NCBI RefSeq assembly: GCF_003664035.1
Contig: NZ_RCCK01000010.1
Span: 186,001-250,000 of the forward strand
Length of the DNA stretch: 64,000 bases
Origin: Pedobacter alluvionis
GTDB lineage: Bacteria > Bacteroidota > Bacteroidia > Sphingobacteriales > Sphingobacteriaceae
Reading direction: 5' to 3'
Position numbers and translations under genes: made by a program. Positions 7,211 to 16,392 of this stretch are shown one piece after another (position 1 is the stretch's first letter; each line of letters opens with the position of its first letter). The notes below the pieces were generated by a model. That model did no database searches. It saw nothing but the letters and a program-made list of their open reading frames with translations, and was not told the DNA's origin.

Positions 7211-9043
7211 ATGAAAAATACGATTTTAAATATCTTCTTTTTAACGATTTTTTTTCAGATAAACTACTGCGGATATACTTTCGCCCAAACAGCTAAACTG
7301 CCCACAAAATGGACTCAGGCAGCAATGGCTTCTTCAAACCCGTTTCCAGACTATCCGCGGCCTCAGCTGGTTCGTGGAGAGTGGAAGTCGCTCAATGGAA
7401 AGTGGGACTATATTGGAGGTAAAGAAAAAAAGGCTGCTTTAAATCCCCGTGTACCAATTGAATTCCTCACTAATAACGAGCAGATTCTTGTGCCGTACTG
7501 CCCCGAATCCGTGATTTCCGGAATCGAGCGTAAACAGGAAGTAAATATGTGGTACCGCAGATATTTTGAAATTCCACAGAAATGGAAAGGCAAAAATGTG
7601 CTGATTAACTTTGAGGCGGTGGATCATGAGGCGACCGTTTTTGTAAATGGACAAAAAGCTGGCACTCATTCCGGCGGATACGATGGTTTTTCACTGGATA
7701 TTACCAGATTCCTGAAGGCGGGTCGTAATGAGCTTATTGTCTCCGCTTACGATTCCAACGACGGGACAATGCCTTCAGGAAAGAATGGGCCACGCGGGGA
7801 CTATACCTTCAGTTCGGGGATCTGGCAAAGTGTATGGCTCGAGCCGGTTAGTCCGGTACACATCAAAAATATCAGACTTTTACCAGATCTGGAGCATAGC
7901 AGGCTGCAGGTGAAGGTGGAAGCTGGCACGTCAAATTTATCTGCTGTTGCCATGGATGGGAAGAAAGTAGTCTCACAGTGGGAAGGAAGCGCCGGAAATA
8001 CTTTTTATCTGCCCATTACCAACCCCAAACTTTGGTCTCCGGAAGAGCCTTTTCTTTATGATCTTAAAATCTCGGTTAAAGACCGCAATGGGATGGTAAC
8101 CGATGAAATTAGCAGCTACTTCGGGATGCGCGATATCAGGCTCGGCAAGGTGGCTGGCGTAGTACGGCCATTTTTGAATGGAAAGTTTATCATGCAGGTT
8201 GGGCTATTGGACCAGGGCTATTGGCCAGACGGCATTCTTACAGCACCAGGTGATGAAGCCCTAAAGTCGGATCTTGAGTTTACAAAAAATGCCGGCTTTA
8301 ATCTTATTCGCAAGCACATGAAAACTGAACCCAAACGCTTTTATTACTGGGCAGATAAACTGGGAATGCTGCTTTGGCAGGATATGCCGGCGATATGGTA
8401 CCAGAATGAAGATACGGCCAGGGTACGGCCGGCATTCCGCAGGGAACTTAAGGAAATTATGGACGAGCATTATAACGCCCCTTCCATTATTGCATGGGTG
8501 CCTTTCAACGAAAATTGGGGTGCCTTCGATGTGCCGAAAATTACCGATTGGGTTAAAAAGTATGATCCATCCAGACTGGTTAATGGAAATTCGGGCTTTA
8601 ATAACAACCCTGACTACCAAAAGGCTGCGGGAGACCCGGGTAATGGAGACTTTGTGGATACCCACATTTACATTGGTCCTAATGATGCCTCGAAACCCGA
8701 CGCTAAACGGGCAGCATCTTTAGGTGAATTTGGAGGGGTGGGGCTTTTTGTGAGGGGGCACATGTGGCCGGTAGAGAATAATGCTTATGCTTACGAACCT
8801 ACCTCTGAAGCATTGACGGATAGGTTTGTGCTGTTAATGAGCCAGGTTGAGCAGTTGATGAAATATCAGGGACTCAGCGTAGCGGTTTACACCCAGACAA
8901 CAGATGTGGAGCATGAGGTGAATGGACTACTGAGCTACGACCGCGCTGTTGAGAAAATGGATATCAAAAGGGTTAGCGAGATTAACAGGGCGGTAATTGC
9001 AGAAGGAAACAAACTAAATTCATTAGAGTATAAAAGGAAATAA
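7211..9043 (+). CDS. secreted glycoside hydrolase family 2 enzyme
   Basis: A 610-residue exported GH2 enzyme; ATG 7211 is chosen because the in-frame extension to 7175 would precede the signal peptide (MKNTILNIFFLTIFF...FAQ). Residues ~40-200 form the GH2 sugar-binding jelly roll (MWYRRYFEIP; VFVNGQKAGTHSGGYDGF), ~200-300 the Ig-like domain, and ~300-590 the TIM barrel. Glu434 in the FNENWG motif is the predicted acid/base and Glu506 in LGEFGG the predicted nucleophile, so both catalytic residues are present. At 610 residues it is shorter than the 820-residue GH2 at 12196 and lacks extra C-terminal domains. GH2 includes beta-galactosidases, beta-mannosidases, beta-glucuronidases and arabinosidases; which applies is not decidable here. 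It likely trims side chains in the periplasm for the nearby PULs. Confidence 0.85.
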   Translation: MKNTILNIFFLTIFFQINYCGYTFAQTAKLPTKWTQAAMASSNPFPDYPRPQLVRGEWKSLNGKWDYIGGKEKKAALNPRVPIEFLTNNEQILVPYCPESVISGIERKQEVNMWYRRYFEIPQKWKGKNVLINFEAVDHEATVFVNGQKAGTHSGGYDGFSLDITRFLKAGRNELIVSAYDSNDGTMPSGKNGPRGDYTFSSGIWQSVWLEPVSPVHIKNIRLLPDLEHSRLQVKVEAGTSNLSAVAMDGKKVVSQWEGSAGNTFYLPITNPKLWSPEEPFLYDLKISVKDRNGMVTDEISSYFGMRDIRLGKVAGVVRPFLNGKFIMQVGLLDQGYWPDGILTAPGDEALKSDLEFTKNAGFNLIRKHMKTEPKRFYYWADKLGMLLWQDMPAIWYQNEDTARVRPAFRRELKEIMDEHYNAPSIIAWVPFNENWGAFDVPKITDWVKKYDPSRLVNGNSGFNNNPDYQKAAGDPGNGDFVDTHIYIGPNDASKPDAKRAASLGEFGGVGLFVRGHMWPVENNAYAYEPTSEALTDRFVLLMSQVEQLMKYQGLSVAVYTQTTDVEHEVNGLLSYDRAVEKMDIKRVSEINRAVIAEGNKLNSLEYKRK

Positions 9044-9110
9044 GGTTAATTGACGCATAAGTTAATTAAAATTTTAAGCTAATTTGTAATCTCCAAAACG
9101 AATACTTACG

Positions 9111-9440
9111 ATGAGCGACGACAATTTGAAACATTTAGGTGAGATGACCACATTGAGTGAGGTAATGAATCACTTATCCAAAGAAGGCTATACTTTCGAT
9201 TTTAATACAGCTGCAAAATCCGTGGATGAACAAAATGCACTCGCGCAGCAGCCGGAAAATTTTCTGATTGATAAATTTTACAGATTTGAGGGTGCCTCAG
9301 ATCCTGAAGATGAATCTATCTTATACGCTATATCATCAACAGACGGAAAAATAAAAGGATTACTTGTGGATGGTTATGGTATCTCCGCTGAGTATCCGGT
9401 AGAAGAAATTATTAAAAAAATAAAAACCAGGACAAAGTAG
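9111..9440 (+). CDS. small conserved acidic protein, function unknown
   Basis: A 109-residue soluble protein without a signal peptide. The central segment (FLIDKFYRFEGASDPEDES, then ILYAISSTDGKIKGLLVDGYG) matches a small Bacteroidota family that databases often label phosphoribosylpyrophosphate synthetase. It has none of the PRPP-binding or ATP-binding motifs of that enzyme, so the label should not be transferred. It ends 3 nt before the flavoprotein at 9444 and is probably co-transcribed with it and with the zinc-finger gene. A role in the same redox or stress module is inferred from position only. Confidence 0.65.
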   Translation: MSDDNLKHLGEMTTLSEVMNHLSKEGYTFDFNTAAKSVDEQNALAQQPENFLIDKFYRFEGASDPEDESILYAISSTDGKIKGLLVDGYGISAEYPVEEIIKKIKTRTK

Positions 9441-9443
9441 CGT

Positions 9444-10682
9444 ATGGACAAACTTAAACTATACGGCGTTCCCGATTCTCAGGAAATTTATCCAATCAGG
9501 GATTTTTTAAAAAGAAGTGTTGTTGATTTCGACTGGTTTGACCTCTCGCATGACGAGCAAGGCCAGGGAATTACTTCTTTCGACAATCCACAAAAGCATC
9601 CGGTAATAGCGTTTCCCGATGGAAAAATAATTATTAATCCTTCTTTAAAAGAGATTGCCTGTAACCTGGGTTGGATTACGGAACCTAAGTACGATGAATA
9701 TGATCTGTCCATATATGGTGCAGGTCCGGCGGGGTTAAGCGCTGCGGTTTATGCCGCATCAGAAGGATTGAAAACCATTCTTATAGAAAGGGAAGCGGTA
9801 GGCGGACAAGCAGGTACCAGCTCTTTAATTGAGAATTATCTTGGCTTTCCCGAGGGTATATCGGGTGCAAATCTGGCTGAGCGGGCCAGGCAGCAGGCTC
9901 TAAAGTTTGGAGTGGAAATTTTACTGCTCAAAGAAGGGATTAAGGGCACTTTTTACGATAATAAGATTCATGTCGATTTTGCCTCTGGTGAAAAACTGGT
10001 CGCGAAGGCTAATATTTGTGCAACAGGGGTGGAATACGCAAGATTGAACCTGCCGGATGAAGAACGGTTTTTTCATAAAGGCGTATACTACGGAGCCGGT
10101 GCCAGCGAAGCTTTTTTTTGCCAGGACAAGGATTTATACATCATAGGCGGGGGAAATTCAGCCGGCCAGGCCGCAACTTATTTTTCAGGATTTGCAAAAC
10201 GCGTCTTTATGGTCATCAGAAAAGGAAATCTTGCCGAAACCTTGTCCGAATACCTCATTCAAAGAATTGCCAGCATCAAAAACATTTTTGTTTTGTATCA
10301 TTCACAGGTTACTGCGCTGGAAGGTGAGGATTACCTGCAACGGATTAAAATAGCCAATAGCGAACAGGAAACGGAATCCTGGCATGAAACATCAAAACTG
10401 TTTATTTGTATAGGCGGAAAGCCCAACACAGAGTGGGCCTCGGAAACAGCCATTTGCAGGGACAGGAATGGATACCTGTATACCGGAAATGATGTGATGG
10501 CGCTGGATCAATATAAAACATGCTGGGAACTTGAAAGGCCTCCCTTCCACCTGGAGACCAGCGTGCCCGGATCTTTTGCCGCAGGAGATGTCCGATTCAA
10601 TTCAGTAAAGCGTGTCGCATCGGCCGTTGGAGAGGGTGCAATGGCCGTTACCCAAGTGCATCAATATCTATCAAAACTATAA
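9444..10682 (+). CDS. thioredoxin-reductase-like FAD oxidoreductase with N-terminal glutaredoxin-like domain, redox cysteines absent
   Basis: A 412-residue cytoplasmic flavoprotein. Residues 1-77 have a glutaredoxin-like layout (LKLYGVPDSQEIYPIRDFL; HPVIAFPDGKIIINPSLKEI), but the CPYC site is replaced by DSQE. Residues ~90-412 are a TrxR-type two-dinucleotide fold: FAD motif YGAGPAGLSAAVYAA, GGQAGTSSLIENYLGFP, NADPH motif IIGGGNSAGQAA, and the terminal AAGDVR. Where thioredoxin reductases carry CATC, this protein reads YGAGASEAFF, so the disulfide-active pair is missing. Such cysteine-less relatives are known fused to or beside cyclic-nucleotide-binding and UBP zinc-finger proteins. A UBP-finger gene follows 2 nt downstream. 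It is therefore unlikely to reduce thioredoxin; its electron acceptor is unknown. Confidence 0.85.
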   Translation: MDKLKLYGVPDSQEIYPIRDFLKRSVVDFDWFDLSHDEQGQGITSFDNPQKHPVIAFPDGKIIINPSLKEIACNLGWITEPKYDEYDLSIYGAGPAGLSAAVYAASEGLKTILIEREAVGGQAGTSSLIENYLGFPEGISGANLAERARQQALKFGVEILLLKEGIKGTFYDNKIHVDFASGEKLVAKANICATGVEYARLNLPDEERFFHKGVYYGAGASEAFFCQDKDLYIIGGGNSAGQAATYFSGFAKRVFMVIRKGNLAETLSEYLIQRIASIKNIFVLYHSQVTALEGEDYLQRIKIANSEQETESWHETSKLFICIGGKPNTEWASETAICRDRNGYLYTGNDVMALDQYKTCWELERPPFHLETSVPGSFAAGDVRFNSVKRVASAVGEGAMAVTQVHQYLSKL

Positions 10683-10684
10683 TT

Positions 10685-10957
10685 ATGGAAAACAATCAAC
10701 CATGCAGCCATTTATCGGCTATTAAAGAATTGAAGTTGGCGAAACAGCCTGTTTGCGAAGAATGCGTAAAGCAGGGCACAGATTGGGTTCATTTACGTAC
10801 CTGCCAAACTTGCGGCATAACTTTGTGCTGCGATTCCTCTCCAAAACAACACATGTCTCAACACTTTAAAATCAAGGAGCATCCTGTAGTGATTTCTTCA
10901 GAGCCCGGGGAGCGATGGTTGTACTGTTATGTTGATGATCAGGTTGCAGAATACTAA
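10685..10957 (+). CDS. UBP-type zinc-finger protein
   Basis: A 90-residue protein that is essentially a single zf-UBP domain: CSHL near the start, then CEECVKQG, HLRTCQTCG, CCDSSPKQHMSQHF and a final HPVV with a tryptophan-containing tail (GERWLYCYVDD). The Cys/His spacing matches the three-zinc UBP/PAZ finger of eukaryotic deubiquitinases. Bacterial versions exist as small stand-alone proteins and often accompany the TrxR-like flavoprotein family seen at 9444. Whether the finger binds a C-terminal GG-type peptide as in eukaryotes is unknown. It is tightly coupled to 9444 (2-nt gap) and is the last gene of the module. Confidence 0.9.
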   Translation: MENNQPCSHLSAIKELKLAKQPVCEECVKQGTDWVHLRTCQTCGITLCCDSSPKQHMSQHFKIKEHPVVISSEPGERWLYCYVDDQVAEY

Positions 10958-11216
10958 ATTTTATAGGGTCATTTGACAATGAGGTAAAAGTTGGGGCAAT
11001 TTATGCTCAGCCAGGCGAAAGAGGTGGTAAATGGGCTACCAGAACAGTACAATCAAACCAAAAGGCACTTAAAAAGTCATATAAATAATACGGGTATAAC
11101 CAATATCTGTGTTTTTTTACATTCCTAAAAACGCTAAAAGGCAACCTCAGGGCACTTTGTTGATATTTATCAAAAGCTCTTTTATTGTTAACTTAACTTT
11201 AAAAAATAATTAATCA

Positions 11217-11224
11217 TACCTTTG
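11217..11224 (+). promoter_or_regulatory. candidate -7 promoter element (TACCTTTG)
   Basis: An exact TAnnTTTG octamer whose last base is 5 nt before ATG 11230. Transcription from it would begin at about the start codon, giving a leaderless mRNA. The nearest upstream TTG (11185-11187) is 29 nt away, longer than usual, so only the -7 half is well supported. Confidence 0.4.
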
Positions 11225-11229
11225 GCCCC

Positions 11230-11820
11230 ATGAAAACCGCTCTTAAAATCATGGTGTTATCATTGTTAATGATTAATGCTAAAGCCCAATCCGTTAAACA
11301 GTTATCAGTTGAATTGTTATCAACTACCCGTGCAGACTTTAACAAAAAATTAATGAAGTTGGATTCGGTCAATCTTAGTGATCTGCCTCCATCTGTTTAT
11401 TTGTTCTCCAGAGATGGTAAACACGAAGTAAACATTGGCGGCGTTACGGTCTTAACTGATCAAAAAGTTATTACTGGCATTAAAGACATGAATCTGTCTG
11501 AGGAATCATTGAAAAATATCAGCGACAGACTAAAAGTTCTGGATAAACTTCAGAAAGCCTATAGCGAAGCATCCAATGATGAATATAGGTCTAACAAAAG
11601 AAACAAGAATAACATTGTTTTCTATGATCGTAGATTTTTTGTAGTTCTAAACGCAATGAAAGCAACTTTGAAAGACTTTAAAAAGATGTATTCTGCAAGT
11701 CAGGATGATAAAACTAAAACAATGTCAGTTGCAGCAATAAGAAACCCCAACGTTGACTGGAAGTTCTATAGTCATTTGATAGAAGTTGAGCAAGAAAAGA
11801 TAACAGCACTAACCAAATAG
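11230..11820 (+). CDS. secreted hypothetical protein, 196 aa
   Basis: An exported protein with a standard signal peptide (MKTALKIMVLSLLMINAKAQ). The mature part is charged and mostly helical in appearance (ESLKNISDRLKVLDKLQKAYSEAS; RFFVVLNAMKATLKDFKKMYSAS). There are no cysteines and no catalytic motif I recognise. It is monocistronic: a TAnnTTTG element immediately precedes it and a hairpin with a T-rich tail follows at 11842-11881. It probably acts in the periplasm; no functional assignment is justified. Confidence 0.7.
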   Translation: MKTALKIMVLSLLMINAKAQSVKQLSVELLSTTRADFNKKLMKLDSVNLSDLPPSVYLFSRDGKHEVNIGGVTVLTDQKVITGIKDMNLSEESLKNISDRLKVLDKLQKAYSEASNDEYRSNKRNKNNIVFYDRRFFVVLNAMKATLKDFKKMYSASQDDKTKTMSVAAIRNPNVDWKFYSHLIEVEQEKITALTK

Positions 11821-11841
11821 TTGTTGCCCCGGTTAAAACCT

Positions 11842-11881
11842 GCCATCTGTAGCGAAAGTTGTAGGTGGCTTTTGTTTTTAT
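11842..11881 (+). terminator. probable Rho-independent terminator
   Basis: A seven-pair stem (11842-11848 with 11863-11869, one G-T wobble) followed by a T-rich run to 11881, starting 22 nt after the stop of the 196-aa gene. The remaining sequence up to 12161 contains no other recognisable feature. Confidence 0.45.
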
Positions 11882-12161
11882 AGGCATGCCTGGATACTCA
11901 GTTTTTGTAATCTATTAAAATTAATTTTTGAGCACAGACCTGACACTAAAAATTAAATGAAGAATAGAATGATCTTGAAAAGGAGCGGTATTTTGTTGAA
12001 TTTAGGCTAGAATTTGAGGTCCAAACCTCAGGTACACTAAAAGCCTTGTGCGGTTGGCAAGTATAGTAACATAAATCCGCTCGTTTAAGAACTGCTTTTG
12101 TAATCGAACCAACTAAAATTAAACCATTTATTTGCTTATTTTAACATTGTTCTCTCCTTAA

Positions 12162-12192
12162 TTGGTATGCACTGTTTTAACATTTAGATTTG
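12162..12192 (+). promoter_or_regulatory. Bacteroidota-type promoter (TTG-20-TAGATTTG) for the GH2 gene
   Basis: TTG at 12162-12164 and TAGATTTG at 12185-12192 are separated by 20 nt, a full match to the TTG-N17-23-TAnnTTTG promoter form. ATG 12196 follows three bases later, so the transcript should start at or within a few bases of the start codon. This also argues against the TTG at 12190, which lies inside the -7 box, as the start. Confidence 0.6.
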
Positions 12193-12195
12193 AGG

Positions 12196-14661
12196 ATGAG
12201 TACAATCAAAACATCATCATATCTGAGTTTATTCATGTTATTGTTAACCGTGCTATTTTGTGGAGCAGTACATGCTCAGGGCAGGACAGAATACCTGTTG
12301 GAAAAAAACTGGAAGTTTAGCAAAGGTGATTTTCCTGAATCTAAAAACACTGCATTCGATGATACAAAATGGGAAACGGTAAGTATACCTCATGATTGGG
12401 CAATAAAAGGTCCTTTTGATGGGAATAACGATAGCCAAAATGTACAGATTGTACAGAACGGTGAGAAAACGGCATCATTAAAAACAGGAAGAACAGGCGG
12501 TTTGCCTTTTGTGGGCAAAGCCTGGTACCGTAATACTTTTGTTGCGCCTGCATTTACTAAAGGTAAAAAAGCCGTTATCTTAATTGATGGTGCCATGAGC
12601 TATCCCAAAGTATTCCTGAATGGAGAGCCTGTTGGCCATTGGGCCTATGGATACAATGCTTTCTCTATTGACATAACCGACAAAATGAAAGCAGGCAAGA
12701 ATACACTTGCCATCAGCCTTGAAAATTTACCTGAAGCCTCACGCTGGTATCCCGGAGCTGGTTTGTACCGGAACGTGCATGTCATTATTACGGATGAGGT
12801 AAGTATCCCGGTTTGGGGCACCTATATTACTACACCTCTAATCAACAAAGATTTTGCACGGGTAAAGATAAAAACTCAGGTAAGTTCACTTAGTGGCAAC
12901 TACACTGCTTTGAGCCTGCAAACAACTATTTTAAATGCCAAAGGCGAAACGGTAGCCTCGGCAACCAGGACTTTGAATGAGGGCGATTTGAACGAGTTTG
13001 AGCAGGATTTATTGGTTAGAAATCCTGAACTGTGGTCTCCTGAAACACCAAATTTGTATTCAGCCGTAACAAAATTATATGCCGGGAACATCCTAAAAGA
13101 CGAGTATACCACTACTTTTGGAATCCGGTCTATAAAATACGAGGCGCAAAAAGGCTTCTCGTTAAACGGGGTTTACCGTAAGTTTAAGGGAGTTTGCAAC
13201 CACCATGATCTTGGGCCACTTGGAGCCGCCATAAATGTTGCCGCCCTGCGCAGGCAACTTACATTATTGAAAGATATGGGTTGTGATGCCATTAGGACCT
13301 CGCACAATATGCCTGCACCAGAGCTGGTAAAATTATGCGATGAAATGGGATTTATGCTTATGGTCGAATCTTTTGATGAATGGAAGGCTCCTAAGGTTTT
13401 AAACGGCTACAGCCACCTTTTTGATGAGTGGGCTGAAAAAGATATCGTGAACATGATTCATGCCAACAGGAACAATCCTTCTGTGGTAATGTGGAGTATT
13501 GGAAACGAAGTGCCTGATCAATCTACCAAAGAAGGTGGTAAGATCGTAAAGTTTTTACAGGATATATGCCATCGCGAAGATCCAACCAGGCCGGTAACTG
13601 CTGGTATGGATAGAATCAAAGATGCCCTGGACAATAACTTTGCCTCCGTATTAGATATTCCTGGGTTTAATTATAAACCATTATGGTATGGAAATGCCTA
13701 TAACCGCCTGCCCCAAGGTCTGATTCTGGGATCAGAAACGGCTTCTACCGTGAGTTCAAGAGGTGTGTATAAGTTTCCTGTTGTGCCTCAGAAGATGAAA
13801 ATGTATGATGACAATCAAAGTTCATCATTCGATCTTGAATATTGTACCTGGTCGCAAATTCCGGATGATGAATTTGTGATGCAGGATTCACTCAAATATG
13901 TAATCGGCGAATTTGTTTGGACAGGTTTTGATTATTTGGGCGAACCAACGCCTTACGATGAAAAATGGCCGTCTCACAGTTCTTATTTTGGGATTATTGA
14001 TCTGGCAGGCATTCCTAAAGATCGTTTTTACCTCTACCGAAGCAAATGGAATACCGAAAAGCCCACGCTGCATATTGTTCCACACTGGACTTTCCCCGGT
14101 CGTGAAGGGCAGGTTACGCCTGTATTTGTGTACACCAGTTACCCATCGGCCGAGTTATTTATTAACAACAAAAGCCAGGGCAGGCGAAGTAAAAATAAAG
14201 CCACTAATACAAGCAGGTACCGGCTGATGTGGAACGATGTAAAATACGAACCCGGAGAAATAAAGGTAGTTGCCTATGACGGGAATGGTAAACCTGTTGC
14301 CGAACAAACGGTTAAAACGGCAGGCAAACCTCACCATATTCTGTTGGAATCCGATCGTAAAACCTTAATAGCTGATGGGAAGGATCTTGCTTACATTAGA
14401 GCAAGCGTGGTAGATGCTAATGGTACCTTATGCCCTGATGCAGAGAATAGCCTGTCTTTTAAGGTTACCGGAAATGGAACCTATAAAGTGGTGGCCAATG
14501 GTGATGCAACCAGCCTGGAATTGTTTCACCTGCCCAAGATGAAGGCCTTTAAAGGCAAGCTGGTTGTTACTGTTCAATCAACAGAACAGGCAGGGAAATT
14601 AAATCTTAGTGTTTCGTCTAAAGGTTTAAAAACTGCCATACTGCCGGTTCAGACGCAATAA
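12196..14661 (+). CDS. secreted GH2 enzyme, beta-galactosidase-like, with C-terminal extra domains
   Basis: An 821-residue exported GH2 enzyme. After the signal peptide (to about VHAQ, residue 29) come the sugar-binding domain (to ~205; HDWAIKGPFD and WYPGAGLYRNVHV are typical of beta-galactosidases), an Ig-like domain (~210-310), and the TIM barrel (~310-620) with Glu438 in WSIGNEVP as acid/base and Glu572 in GEFVWTGFDYLGEP as nucleophile. The C-terminus has a DUF4982-like beta domain (VTPVFVYTSYPSAELFINNKSQG) and a bacterial-Ig-like end. This architecture is common in Bacteroidota PUL beta-galactosidases; exact specificity is inferred. It stands alone behind its own promoter (12162-12192), with no SusCD in direct contact, and probably acts in the periplasm. 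Confidence 0.88.
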   Translation: MSTIKTSSYLSLFMLLLTVLFCGAVHAQGRTEYLLEKNWKFSKGDFPESKNTAFDDTKWETVSIPHDWAIKGPFDGNNDSQNVQIVQNGEKTASLKTGRTGGLPFVGKAWYRNTFVAPAFTKGKKAVILIDGAMSYPKVFLNGEPVGHWAYGYNAFSIDITDKMKAGKNTLAISLENLPEASRWYPGAGLYRNVHVIITDEVSIPVWGTYITTPLINKDFARVKIKTQVSSLSGNYTALSLQTTILNAKGETVASATRTLNEGDLNEFEQDLLVRNPELWSPETPNLYSAVTKLYAGNILKDEYTTTFGIRSIKYEAQKGFSLNGVYRKFKGVCNHHDLGPLGAAINVAALRRQLTLLKDMGCDAIRTSHNMPAPELVKLCDEMGFMLMVESFDEWKAPKVLNGYSHLFDEWAEKDIVNMIHANRNNPSVVMWSIGNEVPDQSTKEGGKIVKFLQDICHREDPTRPVTAGMDRIKDALDNNFASVLDIPGFNYKPLWYGNAYNRLPQGLILGSETASTVSSRGVYKFPVVPQKMKMYDDNQSSSFDLEYCTWSQIPDDEFVMQDSLKYVIGEFVWTGFDYLGEPTPYDEKWPSHSSYFGIIDLAGIPKDRFYLYRSKWNTEKPTLHIVPHWTFPGREGQVTPVFVYTSYPSAELFINNKSQGRRSKNKATNTSRYRLMWNDVKYEPGEIKVVAYDGNGKPVAEQTVKTAGKPHHILLESDRKTLIADGKDLAYIRASVVDANGTLCPDAENSLSFKVTGNGTYKVVANGDATSLELFHLPKMKAFKGKLVVTVQSTEQAGKLNLSVSSKGLKTAILPVQTQ

Positions 14662-14846
14662 TAACAGGATCGGACGATATTGTTTGAAATGCTTTATTTT
14701 ATAAAATCAAATTAGTCATTATGAATAAATATTAATCGAACTGAAGTTTATATAATCCGATAGCGACCGAGATTTGAAAAAAAATACGAAAATTGATCGC
14801 GTTATTACCCTATAAGCCATTGAAACGGCAGTTGAAAAAACTATAG

Positions 14847-15461
14847 CTAATAAAATGTTTTTTCAAGTGCACAGACTGCCCTAACTCTGCTCAATGTTTC
14901 GTTACGCATTCCTAAATAGCTGGCGAGATAATGAAGAGGCATCCGGTTAAAAATCTTCGGATAATTTTTCATCAATATTTCGTAACGGTCTGAAGCTTTT
15001 GGGATTCTGGCCAGATTTGCCCTTTCTGATGCTTTGAAGGATTCTATTGCCATTAATTTCCGTCCAATGATATTGGTTTCAGGGAATCTATCGTAAAGGC
15101 TGTTGAGCAACCCATAGGGAATGGCAATCAGGATACAGTTTTCCATTGCCTGAATATATTCTGCCGAATATTTTTCCTGTTTAGCCGGATTGCTTATTGC
15201 ACAAACAAACTCATCCTCGAAACTGATTCGTGTGGTGATGTCCTTTCCTCCATGCCTGATAAAGTTTCTTAATAAGCCTTTAACAATAAAATACATACAT
15301 TCATTTGCATGTAGAGGTGATAGTACAAACTTAGTTTTTTTGATAGTTAACTCATAAGCTGATCCGATATAAGCATCCATATATTCTTGTGATACTGGAT
15401 GATATTGTTGCAAATAATTAAAAAGGGGAGTGAGATATGGCGGGGTTCGTATGATGGACAT
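14847..15461 (-). CDS. Crp/Fnr-family transcriptional regulator
   Basis: A 204-residue regulator with an N-terminal cNMP-binding-like beta-roll (MYFIVKGLLRNFIRHGGKDITTRISFEDEFV) and a C-terminal helix-turn-helix (MPLHYLASYLGMRNETLSRVRA). It is diverged from the regulator at 5868 but has the same layout. The cAMP-phosphate Arg motif is not evident. It converges with the GH2 gene at 12196 and is followed upstream by ~900 bp of non-coding sequence, so its targets are not apparent. Confidence 0.82.
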   Translation of the reverse strand: MSIIRTPPYLTPLFNYLQQYHPVSQEYMDAYIGSAYELTIKKTKFVLSPLHANECMYFIVKGLLRNFIRHGGKDITTRISFEDEFVCAISNPAKQEKYSAEYIQAMENCILIAIPYGLLNSLYDRFPETNIIGRKLMAIESFKASERANLARIPKASDRYEILMKNYPKIFNRMPLHYLASYLGMRNETLSRVRAVCALEKTFY

Positions 15462-16392
15462 TGACTATTGTTTATTCGACAGGATTATCTGTAGTTCTTA
15501 TTGTTGTCAGCTACAATATTTTATTTACAAAAAATATATGTCTTTTATTGATATGCATATCTCCAAAAACCTATAACATGGTGTTACGGAAAAGATGATG
15601 CTTTATAAAAAATAAAAAAATTGACATAAACAAGTACATTTTTCCTCGGTGATTTTATAGGAATTGTTACCGTATTTTGTAAATTATTTTTGTTTCTTAT
15701 CTGTAAGAAATTCCGACAAAATTTGTCGATGCTGTATATGATCACTTACTTATAGAGACTGAATCTACTTCCTGCGAAAGTAACGGGTTATTTACGTTGG
15801 TTGAAGTGTTTTTGATAAATATCAAAGCTTTTTGTTTCGAAATGATATAATCTGGTTAATATTACACCGAAAGGCCGTAGTTGTTTCATAAATCTTGATT
15901 AAAATATCAAATACAGGTTTTGAAATTATTTTTTAGTTTCAGGAAATGTCTTACAGTGCCCTGTTATTATTTTAATAATTTTATTATCAGGTAATTGAAT
16001 AAAAAATGAGACGACAAGTCGGATTATATGTTAAGACATTGTAAATAATAAGGTGATACAGTAAATGTAATTAAAACCAGAAGAATATTTTGGCTGAGGA
16101 TGGGGCGTAGAGATTTTTTGCCAATAGGACTTAGCGCGCATTAATTGCTGAAGAGATAGTAGTTAGAGCAGGATATCATACAAGCCCGGCGGAATGGCCA
16201 GACTTGTATTATTCAAAAGCAATTTCACAGAATCATAGCGTGCCAAACCTGATGAAGATAAGGTTTGCCGTTCCTGTAAACCCTTTTAGATCTATTTGTT
16301 TAATTGCCAGGACTTCCCATGCGGAATTACTGTTCTTTTGTTATAAGCAAATATTAGGGCCTGTTTAAAATTAAGTAAAACTTATTTCGTAT
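15462..16392. other. AT-rich intergenic stretch, nothing recognised
   Basis: A long AT-rich region upstream of the Crp-like gene. No open frame with a recognisable family, tRNA, array or strong hairpin was found. It presumably contains the promoter of the regulator. It ends at the left edge of repeat copy A. Confidence 0.5.

Noticed and set aside
10981..11088. Open frame containing GAIYAQPGERGGKWATRT after the zinc-finger gene
   Set aside because: No ATG/GTG/TTG start in frame close enough and no recognised family; it may be a gene tail but cannot be supported.
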